A stretch of DNA of 64,000 nucleotides from Harmothoe impar (Eukaryota; Annelida; Polychaeta; Phyllodocida; Polynoidae): positions 26,195,772 through 26,259,771 of the forward strand of contig OX381710.1 of the NCBI GenBank assembly GCA_947462335.1, given 5' to 3'. Positions within the stretch are counted from its first letter, which is position 1, and every line of letters begins with the position of its first letter. Under the pieces are notes generated by a model. The model had not been told where the DNA came from and searched no databases. It saw only the letters and a program-made list of their open reading frames with translations. The translations under genes and the position numbers were made by a program. This document shows positions 23,674 through 32,615 of this stretch, piece by piece.

Positions 23674-26600
23674 CTCTTCTCTCTTTCTTTCCTTGTTGTT
23701 TCTCTGATCACCCCTGACGAGAGTAATAATAGCGGTGTCCATAAATAGAGTATTTCACTTCCACCGCTGCATTACTTCCTGCCTGGTGACATGTTGCTCA
23801 CCCACTCCCCTGGTGAGTTATTCATGCCGGCTATTCTGGTCCCTCTCCCTATAGGGGGTATTCTCGGCCTCCACTGTCTCCCATCACAGCATCCAAGATC
23901 ACACAGCATTAAGTATAGGCTTACATCAGACATAATTATAGGTAGGCCATCATACCGAGCTTGTTATTCACACCGAGCATAGGACATATGTGCAATGCCA
24001 GGTTCAATATATGAATGTCATTCCCAATGTATGATAACATGTTTTATCCAATACTCTGGCCTGGATCGCTGGAAAGCGGATGACTACATATGTGAATACT
24101 ACTCAGAAATGAAACAACTGTATGTATCCAGGTATACATGTACAGTGTATATATACCTGGATGGATACCAGGAAAGTGGAATGTCAGTTCTTACTAGTGA
24201 GGATAGAATGGTAAATCTATTGCGTCGGACCAAGCCTACACTGATGCTACTCTCTGCCCTCACCATTCCCCTGTGACCAGGCCCTTTGTGGCTGGGGTAA
24301 CAGAGGAGTAGGATGGGGGGGGGGGGGTAGCCTTATACCCAAGTTGGTCAATACATGGATCACACCTCCATAATTAATGCTGATTCATTACCTTCATTAT
24401 GACCATCCATATGGCCCATGTCCAGCGGGACGTGTCATGTATTAGTATCAACAAAACCAGAATTAGACCGTTGTATATGAGCAGCACAATGGCACAATTC
24501 TTTAACCTACTTTTAGAAGCTGTGTGGAGACTTTTGGTGTTCAGTAACTAGAATTGCATACTCTATAATTGAATTCAGGAAGACATTTTTTTGATCATTG
24601 AATCCTATAATAAAGTGGGGGTGGTGGCAGTTTACTAATACAGATGATTATTAATCGATTAATTTAGTATTCCGGTGCTATAATTGGTTTCTGAGTAGAT
24701 TTTTGATAATTGAGCGAAAAAAATATTCTTTGATTCAACTTCAGAAAAGAAAATACAGAAAAAATTTGCCTTGATTGACTTGGTCCTTTATCCGTAGTAT
24801 GATTTTACGTTTCTAAAGAGTAAAGATAGATCTCCTGATATTGTGTTGGTCATGAATATGAATTCCGTCTTACTTTAACCGAGCAGTTCACGTGTAATAG
24901 GGAGGCAATATTGTGTGTGTCAATGTGTTCTCATTCGATTTCTTATTCGACCAACGAGCTGAATTTCCCTGGATATTAGCTTAATTCACAATAAGCATAA
25001 TCTTTCCATTATAGCAAGGCCCATAATCATAATAATGTCTGAAAATAGCCGTAGAGCCTGGTGACCAATATTGATTGGCATGTCAAATTAGGCCTTGGTC
25101 CGCCATGTGATAAAGAACTATATTGGTAATCGTGAAGAATCATGTTGATATTCAATTATCAGTCTTCTAAACGTCAGATATTGAAGCATTTGTAAATCAT
25201 CATATTTAACCTTTAGTAAATTGCTGCCTCTGCTGGTATTTCTTGTCCCAGCCTTATTCTTAATGTGCATTTTAATTCTAGCACAAACAATCGGTTAAAC
25301 TTAATTCAATGAGATATGTCCATGAGCAGTATAGTCCCAGTCAGAATAGCTCCCCATTCCGTTTAATATAAGAAAAGAGATTCCCCTTGGTTGACGATCC
25401 TGTCTTAGTACAGAGCCATCAGCACTACCTAAAATCCCCTTTTGCGTTGTCACCTTGATGCTATCACTAAATGCCTTGATTATGCGATGGTCATCCATGT
25501 TCTCGCCCTATGTGTTTTTACCTCTTGGCAATTTGTTGTTGGGATGTTCAGTGGTGGCCAAACGACCAGACATCACGTTGGACTTCAACTAATAGGCCTA
25601 ACCCAGCTTCAATGAATTGATCCTCACTTTCTCTCAAGAGCTGTCTAAACAACAGACACAATGCCTGCATTGACATTTCCACTGGAGGTAAGATGCTGGG
25701 GTCTGATCTTAAGCTCCCTGACTAGCAATAAATTGTCACCTCTTCCTTGGAGACAAAACAGACATTGTTTGTTGAAGGATTGGCTTGTGTTTCTTTTTAG
25801 ATAAAAGCCTAGCTCGGTTACCACTGGTTTCTGATGCCTATTATCATGTTGGAAAAGTCTCTCCGCGTGACATTTTGTTTATGGTCAGCCCCCAATGTTT
25901 TCATATTTGTCCCGTGAGTAACCTGCTATTCTACTCGTTCTGGCTGAATGTGTGGCTACGTGAATATGGTGGTAGAGGTAGCTTGATACCTAATGACTTC
26001 TTTGATTCAACAGGATGCCATTTTGCTGGGAGTCTAAACGCAAAACAAAAATACTGAATAAAGTGTTGGAAAATAATTGGTTATGGTGATCGTGTCCTGT
26101 TTAATACAATAGCATTAGTAGTCTACTCCCAGGCAACTGCCTTTGTAGCGTAGAGGCAGAGGGCCCGCTGTGTGTGGGAGTTCATTGGTTTAACTCGTTC
26201 CCTGAGATAAACATCTGCCTCTTCCCCTGCAAGGGGACCAACATTTTTGAAAAAGAAAAAAACTGGTGAACAAAATGAAATTCCACTTTATCTGATGGTT
26301 CAGTTTGTTCTACTTGTTTACAGATGAAAGTACAGCAACAGAGTCTGAGGTGAAGAGCAGTGCGGTTCAACCATCCCCCAACACAACGACGACCACGGCC
26401 GGTAGCGACAGTGACCAATACGATACAGCCATGCCGCCAGCCATCCATGGTGGCGACAGTCTTGAAGACGACAAGCCCCCAACTGCCCCCCAACCCACAT
26501 TAATGGGAGAAGACGCTACCACACACCACTACCAACAGAGGACGCCACCCCCACAACCCATGGCTCCAGTTGAAGACCAGGATTTAGCATCAGCATCATC

Positions 26601-29600
26601 ATCGACACATGAGATGTCAGATGGTGATACAGCCGGGAGCCGTGAGGAGGATGGGTCGGACCAGCCCGAATCAGCCCGGGAACGCCGCGACTCCGGAGTT
26701 GGGTCCTCACTCACACGAGCACCAAGGTAAATATATGATTGCAATGGCCCTCTAAGATTTGGGTCCTTGGAACAGGGGCCCTATAATCAAGACCCTCAGA
26801 ACTGGAGCCTGTTTCTAGAGCTCTTAGAAAACTCAGAAGCCTATGTACTCAAATCATTTTTGTTTCAGCCTACTTTGAGACCTCTCCTATGACTATACAT
26901 ATCAGTTTAGTCTAGTAGTGATAATTGTATAGCATTAGCACTCCCTAAGCATCTACTTAACTTAGCTTTCTTAATTCGTTTAAATACCATTACCTACTAA
27001 CAGGTGCTCTTATATCTATAATTCCATGTACATTATCTAATGATAATGATTATCTCTCTTGTAACAGTGACCGGCGGAGACACCGTATCCGGTGGCACAG
27101 TTTCGTCAAGTCTCACCGACCGAGCCTCACGAGTCGCAGCTTACAGATCTGCAACATGTCTGCCGGACAGCTGATGGTGCTACGTAAACTCAGCCTGCTC
27201 AAAGTAACGGCACTCATGGAGAAATACTCTCCCACCAACAGGTCCGGCTGGAACTGGTGAGTACCATAAAGATGAGCCTTTAGTCCCAGGACTATTGGAC
27301 GTATCACTCACCATGACCTTAGTCAGTGCACATTAAAGAAGCAGTCAGCTGGTTCACATAATTTAGGGTTCTCAGGTCCAGTTCCTAGCCATGTTGACAG
27401 ACTCCTTCTATATTAAATTCAGATAATACTTGACACAATTAAATCACATTATCATTGATATAAGGAGGACACTTGAACACTTTGGGAATAAAATTGAATC
27501 ATAACTTAAAGTATGTTTTCCTTATTCTAGGATTATGCCCAAGTTCATCAAGAGGTTCAAAGTGCCTGACTACAAGGACAAGCAGGTGTTTGGGGTTCCC
27601 CTTCTGGTGGTCTTACAGCGAACCGGTCAGCCACTGCCCCAATGTATCCTCTACGCCATGCGCAGCCTACGGCGGACAGCGCGTGACGCTGTCGGCATAT
27701 TCCGCAAATCTGGGGTCAGGTCTCGGATACAAAAGCTACACAACCAGATCGAGTCCAATCCAGGTAAGGTTCTGCTTTTATCTTCTGAATTGGTTAAATT
27801 AAGTTTGAAATGTCTTTGATTGCATCAAGATTATTGCACATTATATTCTGAGATATACCATTAATATTAATCATATCATCAACTTATTTATCTTTTTTGT
27901 TTTGCTTTCATTACATCTCAGTATTAGTATTACATTCAGTATTGCTTATTTATCAGAGTCTATAGAGAGATGTCTTCAGGGTGGTATGTATTTAGATTCA
28001 ATGTTTGGTGACACCGTTTTGTCCATGTAGATCACCTTTAGAATAAGATGTTGGGAAATATAAGAGAACATAAATAAGAAACGACTAGCTGATGATACCT
28101 TTTACCTGTTCCTATGCTTTCTCCCACTACCCCAGCCCCCTACCCATTTCGAAATAAGCACTCAATGCACAAATTATTATGCTGCCTGGTAATGTACCAG
28201 TGACACAATAATACACACATAGTTGTGATTATCAATGGTGTGAGACTAGCCTTCCATAGATTCAATACTACTTGAATCTATTATCGTATCATCTATATCC
28301 TGTATTTAGGCTAAGAAAATGACACATTCTCGATACTTCAATTTAGATCTTTAGAGTACTTACTTGAAAAGTGTTGGGCTTTAAGGAATAAGTTTACTAA
28401 ATCAAACTCAATATTATTGTTATTATCTAATCCTGTATTGCAAGAAACCCATGTATTGGCAATTTTTCAAACAATAGAGCCACTCGCGGTCTAACCTGAA
28501 CAGAAAACATGGAAACTTGTTGATATATTCTGTTTGATAAATTCATAATTTCTAACTTTTCCCAAAGTGATCATGAAGAAACCAATCATGACTTCATATT
28601 AATTTTCTGCTGTTGTATGTTGAACTCATTCAGAGAGTCATACTGGCCAGATGCAGAGAGCATTTGTTGCAGAGAGTCATACTGACTAGATGCAGAGAGT
28701 CATATTGACCAGATGCAGAGAGTCAAACTGACTAGATGCAGAGAGTCATAACATGCAGAGAGTCATACTGACCTGGGTGTGTTGTGGTGTTGCAGAGTGT
28801 ATGGACTTCGACCAGCTGCAGGCGTACGACGTGGCCGACCTGTTAAAGCAGTACTTCCGGGAGCTACCAGAGTGCCTCCTCACCAACAAACTCTCTGAGA
28901 CGTTCATCGCAAGCTTCACACGTAAGCCATATCTCACTATTTCTCTTAGGGGACTGAATAGTTTAAGGTATCCCTAGATCGATCTCCAATGACTATCACA
29001 AAGACATTCGAGTCCATTAACAAAATTGAAATAAACTATTGGTGTGGATACCTGCCCTACTGAATGATTACTTTCTGTTTGGTCCAGATGTCACCTGATC
29101 TTTTCCTTCACAGTATTTAGCAAAATCGTACATAGGTTTTAAACATGTAATTATGTTGTAAACAAGCCAGCCCTGGCTTATAAGTCACTCCTCTATGTAG
29201 CCTCCAATTAGTATTCAGCACCAGAAAGTCACATATTCTATCTTCAGAATCCAGTCGAATATCCTATTAGCTGAAATACACCCACATAACTAGATGTCAT
29301 GCTGCTTGTTGTTGTAGATGTGCCGGCCGAGCTGCGGCTAGACGCGCTGCAGGCGGCCGTGATGCTGCTACCAGACGAGAACAGGGAGGTGCTGCAGTCT
29401 CTGCTACTCTTCCTGTCAGACATGGCCGAACACGCCTCAGAGAATCAGGTACAGACTCACCTGATCACTAAAGGTTATACATTGAACGCTGACTAGCTGC
29501 GGCAAGTCATACTGAATAGATGCAGAGAGCCATACTTAAATGATGCAGAGAGTCATATAGACCCAGAGAGTCACTGAATAGATGTAGAGAGTCAAACTGA

Positions 29601-30714
29601 CTGGATGCAGAGAGTCGTTCTGACTATATGCAGGTTCATAAATAAATATTGCTATTTGGCTAATTGCCTAATTGTAGTATTTAGAAGAAAAGGGTAATAT
29701 TCGTGGGGCGCCGGTTTAAGACTGTTGGTTATATTTGGGGAAAATTGACATATCACACATGGTGTGATGCGACCCAGGGTTTAGCGAATAAATGTTAACA
29801 GTATCCTGCCGTTTTGTATGTATGGCCATGATTAGTTCCTAGGGATTTCTAACTGGAGAGCCAATTGTGTTAGTGTAAAGATATACTTCACCAGGAGTAC
29901 AAACTTAATAAAAGTTTCCCATTCCCCCTGTAGATGACGGCGAGTAACCTGGCGGTCTGCTTCGCGCCGTCCTTGTTCCACATGTGTGGACCCCGGAACA
30001 ACCCGGCAGCCAGCCCCAAACGGAACCGGAAGAACATGGGCATCCCGGACCAGAAGGACCTACTGGAGCAAAAGGCAGCCCACGAGTGTCTCACCGCCAT
30101 GATCACCGACTGCAAGAGCATATTCTCTGTAAGTTATCAAGTTTTACGCGCTATATAAGCGGTCCAACTAGACTAATAGAAATTGAACTTATTTTTTTAG
30201 ACCACCCCAACTACAGTCCTATTGGGGAAGTATAGGTGGACCTTCCATTTTGACTAAACTGTTGAATAGCCAATTTCAGACCTAGGTCGAATAGCCTAAA
30301 AATAAGACCCCCTTCCTCTACCCTTTTGCAAATCCTTGATCCATCATTACCGACCATTTCCGATTCTTTAATGATTAGTTTGTGTACTGAGTCAAGCTCT
30401 AACCCCTCTGCTATGTTCCGTATTGCAGGTGCCAGAGGAGATGCTGAGTAAGTGCCGCCTGTCGTACATTGAGCAGGGTGACCCAGTCTCTATAGAGGAG
30501 CTCATGAAGCGCCGCACAGACTCAGACGTAGCCGACCACACGGCCTATATGGAGTCCTGTATACAGGGGCTGCTCAGGGTAAGAGAGAAAGTACATATAG
30601 CTTTAGAACCTGCACACCATTCAACCATGTCATAATATTGTGCTTTCTCTTGTGATTGTAGTCATGTAGTATGTATTATACATATATATATTATTAATAA
30701 TATTATTATTATTA

Positions 30715-30757
<43 letters not shown>

Positions 30758-32615
30758 CATTATTACTATATATATATATATATATATGATTATTATTATC
30801 AATATTATTATAATCATTATCATTATTATTGTTATTATCATTATCATTATTATTGTTATTATTATTAGTAATATTATCATTATAATATTATTTATGCTGT
30901 CCCATGGAATCAATGGTGGAAAATTGGCTCATGGTTAAGACAATAGCTAATAATGAATTGAAACTGATTCTTCTTCCAGGAATCGCACAACAAGTTTAAG
31001 GGGTGGATGTCCGTGTCATCAGCGGGTCCTACAGATGCAGCGTATAAGAAGGTCGGGGATGGCCACCCGCTGCGGCTGTGGAAGTGTGCTGTAGATGTAG
31101 AGGCCCCACCGATAGAAGTACTCAACCGGGTACTACATGAAAGGTGAGTTCAGGCAGCCATAAGGAATTAGAATAATTGGTTAAATTCTGCCAGTTAAAT
31201 GCTTAACTAAATTTTGTTCTGGGGATTATTAGGCTGAATTGATCTTTTTATTGTAATGCACCTTTAGCGCTGACCGATATCCAGCTAAGATAACCCCCAG
31301 CTTATGTTCCAAATTTTAAGAAATTGCATGTTGAGTATACAACTTTGCACATATTCAAGTATATGAGTATGATAAAGAAAATGTATACACCTTTTTATCA
31401 AGGATTATTTTGCTACCGTTCTACGTTTTCATCTAGAAGTGACACAAATCTAGCTGCTAAATCCTGCCGCCTAACTGCAGCCAGAACTTCCCCTTCATTG
31501 TTACTTTGGTTTATTTTACAGGCATCTTTGGGATGAGGATTTGTTGAAGTGGCGTGTGGTAGAAAAGTTGGATGCTGAGACCGATGTCTTCCAGTATGTT
31601 CTCAACAATATGGCACCTCACCCGACACGAGACTTTACAGAACTACGGTAAGTTGTAGAACATGATAGGTGACCTCAACTAGGCCTATATCAGAGTGAGG
31701 AAGCACCATTTAATCCAACCGTGATACTGATTATAAATATAAGTAGGGTATGTACAACCTTAGTATCTGCATTATCTTAACACCACATACATATTGACAT
31801 ATATTATAGCCTTTTATCCAAGGAGAAACTCAACTTCTAAGTCAACTCCTACTCGACCCTACCCCTCATCATGCTGTAACCTTCTTATGCTCAGGTCGTG
31901 GAGGACAAACCTCCCTAAGGGAGCCTGTGTGCTGGTGTCGACATCGGTGGAGCACCCAGAAGCCAACCTTATCGGGGGACTACGGGCTGTGGTGCTGGCC
32001 TCCCGCTACCTCATAGAACCCTGCGGCTCCGGCAAGTCACGACTCACACATATGTGTCGCATAGACCTTAGGTAAGTTGGAACATTACCAGTTCGAGATA
32101 TAATACTCTAGTATACAGGCCACTCTCAATGAAAGAAAGAAAAGTGGTTGTTAGTGTTGAAAATAGCTAACAGATGAATTGTCTATATCATTAGACCCTC
32201 TTACTTTGCGGTTTCCATAGCAGCAAATTCACTGCTCCGGGGTAATTCTCGAATCCTATGTGAAATAACATCATTCTAGAATTATTTGGAATAAACAAGG
32301 ATATAAACAAATGTATAATGTTGATACTGCCACTTTGTTTACAAGTTGATGGTTATGCATATAATGCTGATACTGCCACTTTGTTTACGAGTTGATGGTT
32401 ATTCATAAAATGTTGATACTGCCACTTTGTTTACAAGTTGATGGTTATTAACTGACATTGTCTAACCATACTGCCTCCTTTTTTCCTGCAGGGGACACAC
32501 ACCGGAGTGGTACAACAAGGCCTATGGGCACCTGTGTGCGAACTACGTCATGCGGATACGCGACTCGTTCAAACAGGACATAGACAGTACAGCGGGCCCG
32601 GAAACTAAGGTGTAG
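6962..32615 (+). CDS. DLC1-like: DLC1/STARD13-type RhoGAP (SAM-RhoGAP-START), 16 exons, 5' partial
   Basis: Exons: 6962-7033, 11443-11524, 14602-14662, 15446-15756, 16452-17548, 26324-26726, 27068-27256, 27531-27763, 28796-28921, 29318-29448, 29934-30128, 30429-30578, 30980-31143, 31522-31647, 31895-32071, 32492-32615. All have AG/GT borders and compatible phases, giving 1,212 codons before the stop. The protein follows the vertebrate DLC family along its length: SAM domain, Ser-rich linker with a VYDNVP tensin-type site, the RRDSGVG element, RhoGAP, and START. Family role: GTP hydrolysis on RhoA-class GTPases at focal adhesions, restraining contractility, with a lipid-binding-type START domain. 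Only a few N-terminal codons are missing, probably left of the retrotransposon. DLC1, STARD13 and STARD8 are vertebrate paralogues, so one ancestral-type gene is expected here and the exact symbol is uncertain. Confidence 0.96.
7136..7330. repeat. Minisatellite, about 34-bp unit
   Basis: Five to six imperfect copies of a unit around CCCTGTGACAGGGGGCATTT; each unit holds a small CCCTGTGACAGGG palindrome. Confidence 0.85.
9133..9220. repeat. Imperfect hairpin, 33-bp arms and 20-nt loop
   Basis: The left arm (9133-9165) and right arm (9186-9220) are complementary except for a few bulges; the loop-proximal 15 bp (GGAACATGATGAT) pair almost perfectly. It could be a microRNA precursor or a small inverted-repeat transposon. 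Confidence 0.6.
10548..10672. repeat. 21-bp tandem repeat, about six copies
   Basis: Unit ATATCAGAGTTTAAAACTTA, diverging toward the right end. Confidence 0.85.
12581..12745. mobile_element. 165-bp foldback (hairpin) element
   Basis: The first 75 bases (from CAGCCAAAAATAGTTATCTC) and the last 75 are reverse complements with only about four mismatches; the loop is around a dozen bases. This is a MITE-like or foldback insertion. No transposase frame is present and I see no clear target duplication. Confidence 0.8.
13390..14095. repeat. 21-bp minisatellite, about 25 regular copies
   Basis: The regular core (13560-14095) repeats GTAGACCGGCTACACCAGG with two flanking bases; 13390-13560 holds decayed copies. 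Because 21 is a multiple of three, long artefactual frames (for example a 225-residue one) appear on the minus strand. Confidence 0.95.
14663..15445 (+). other. RhoGAP intron 3
   Basis: Nothing coding. A 23-bp segment (GCTAAATGTCAGTGCGTCAC and three more bases) occurs twice in tandem at about 15013-15062. Confidence 0.6.
15446..17548 (+). other. Serine-rich linker exons 4-5 of the RhoGAP gene
   Basis: Exon 4 begins [16 protein letters not shown] and contains the [10 protein letters not shown] basic stretch conserved in DLC proteins. Exon 5 (1,097 nt) carries a basic helix ([17 protein letters not shown]), then a Ser/Pro-rich low-complexity stretch, then [18 protein letters not shown] (the tensin SH2/PTB-type site) and [13 protein letters not shown], which matches the LD-like talin/FAK-binding helix of DLC1. 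These short motifs are the focal-adhesion targeting elements of the family. The rest of the linker is poorly conserved, as usual. Confidence 0.88.
15757..16451 (+). other. RhoGAP intron 4
   Basis: AT-rich; no gene, RNA or mobile element recognised. A small hairpin (AAGCCTTG ... CAAGGCTT) lies near 16331-16352. Confidence 0.6.
17573..18017. repeat. 45-bp minisatellite, about ten copies
   Basis: Each unit contains GAGGGTGATTGAGTGGAGCC followed by ATTGGTTCATCTCCAGTAAC. It starts about 25 bp after the exon 5 donor. Its length, a multiple of three, keeps a 150-residue minus-strand frame open, which is not a gene. Confidence 0.95.
18980..19070. repeat. CAG and CA simple repeats
   Basis: A short (CAG)n run near 19019-19036 is followed by a (CA)n-rich run to 19070, just upstream of the candidate first exon at 19178. 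Confidence 0.8.
19178..19193 (+). promoter_or_regulatory. Candidate alternative first coding exon (short RhoGAP isoform)
   Basis: ATGATCGGCGCCGCGG is followed directly by GTGAGT. It is 16 nt, so it ends in phase 1 and joins in frame to exon 6, which begins with the last two bases of a codon, giving MIGAADEST and onward. The preceding 300 bp are GC-richer than the flanks, with CAG and CA runs, as a 5' UTR or promoter might be. Vertebrate DLC genes use alternative promoters that drop the SAM region. There is no transcript evidence; a one-in-three chance of phase agreement applies. Confidence 0.4.
21268..21305. repeat. CTG triplet repeat
   Basis: About 12 triplets of CTG with CTA interruptions. 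Confidence 0.9.
21690..22560. repeat. Minisatellite, about 35-42 bp unit, some 22 copies
   Basis: Unit core AGTAAGTAGTATATGGGGAG followed by TGGACTGTGTGTATGTGCAG, with variable GT-rich spacing. Each unit includes AGTAAGT, so the array offers many donor-like sites on the plus strand, in the sense of the host gene. Confidence 0.93.
23403..23675. repeat. Compound microsatellite (CTAT)n, (TA)n and (TTTC)n
   Basis: (CTAT)n at 23403-23474, (TA)n with ATAC interruptions to about 23548, and (TTTC)n at 23627-23675, with non-repetitive sequence between the last two. Confidence 0.97.
23791..23812 (+). promoter_or_regulatory. Second candidate alternative first coding exon
   Basis: ATGTTGCTCACCCACTCCCCTG is split here as ATGTTGCTCACC and CACTCCCCTG; it is followed by GTGAGT and also ends in phase 1, joining exon 6 as MLLTHSPDEST. 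A TATA-like CATAAATAG (about 23739-23747) lies some 45 bp upstream. This is a weaker candidate than the one at 19178 because only the splice donor and the TATA-like box support it. Confidence 0.3.
26324..27256 (+). other. Linker exons 6-7 leading into RhoGAP
   Basis: Exon 6 (26324-26726) is acidic and Thr/Ser/Pro-rich and ends [19 protein letters not shown], the conserved RRDSGVG block. Exon 7 (27068-27256) encodes [18 protein letters not shown] and then [23 protein letters not shown] residues, which precede the GAP domain in all DLC proteins. The 8.8-kb intron before exon 6 is the largest in the gene and contains two candidate alternative first exons. Confidence 0.9.
26727..27067 (+). other. 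RhoGAP intron 6
   Basis: 341 bp with nothing recognised beyond splice signals. Confidence 0.6.
27764..28795 (+). other. RhoGAP intron 8
   Basis: Nothing coding. The last 165 bp (28631-28770) are six copies of a ~23-bp unit around GCAGAGAGTCATACTGAC, ending next to the exon 9 acceptor. Confidence 0.7.
28631..28770. repeat. 23-bp minisatellite beside exon 9
   Basis: Units of GATGCAGAGAGTCATACTGA; the same unit reappears at 29500-29635 in intron 10. Confidence 0.85.
28922..29317 (+). other. RhoGAP intron 9
   Basis: 396 bp with nothing recognised beyond splice signals. Confidence 0.6.
29449..29933 (+). other. RhoGAP intron 10
   Basis: It carries about five copies of the 23-bp GCAGAGAGTCAT unit (29500-29635) shared with intron 8; otherwise unremarkable. 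Confidence 0.7.
30579..30979 (+). other. RhoGAP intron 12
   Basis: Dominated by an (ATT)n microsatellite with embedded (TA)n (30680-30890). Confidence 0.85.
31144..31521 (+). other. RhoGAP intron 13
   Basis: 378 bp with nothing recognised beyond splice signals. Confidence 0.6.
32072..32491 (+). other. RhoGAP intron 15
   Basis: Contains three tandem copies (32316-32448) of a ~46-bp unit around GATACTGCCACTTTGTTTAC. Confidence 0.75.

Larger units (their letters stand above)
17549..26323 (+). other. RhoGAP intron 5 (8.8 kb)
   Basis: It contains three tandem-repeat blocks (17573-18017, 21690-22560, 23403-23675), two candidate alternative first exons and a 71-bp direct duplication (23209-23280 and 23555-23625). 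No other gene is supported; open frames at 21180-21675 and 21624-22668 come from CTG and minisatellite repeats. Confidence 0.65.
27531..30128 (+). other. RhoGAP catalytic domain, exons 8-11
   Basis: Exon 8 (27531-27763) encodes [14 protein letters not shown] and the arginine-finger element [13 protein letters not shown]. Exon 9 (28796-28921) encodes [20 protein letters not shown]; exon 10 (29318-29448) [17 protein letters not shown]; exon 11 (29934-30128) [16 protein letters not shown], which holds the conserved Asn that contacts the GTPase, then a [12 protein letters not shown] stretch. The catalytic Arg and the Asn are both present, so GAP activity is expected. One GAP residue differs from vertebrates near LPEC (usually LPEP). 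Confidence 0.93.
30429..32615 (+). other. START domain and stop codon, exons 12-16
   Basis: Exons 30429-30578, 30980-31143, 31522-31647, 31895-32071 and 32492-32615 encode a complete START fold: [108 protein letters not shown] and [18 protein letters not shown]. The protein ends GPETKV followed by TAG (32613-32615). START domains bind lipids; in DLC proteins the ligand is not well established. Confidence 0.93.

Noticed and set aside
26147..26215. A-box-like TAGCGTAGAGG that could mark a tRNA or SINE
   Set aside because: The downstream B box does not match and no cloverleaf can be drawn.
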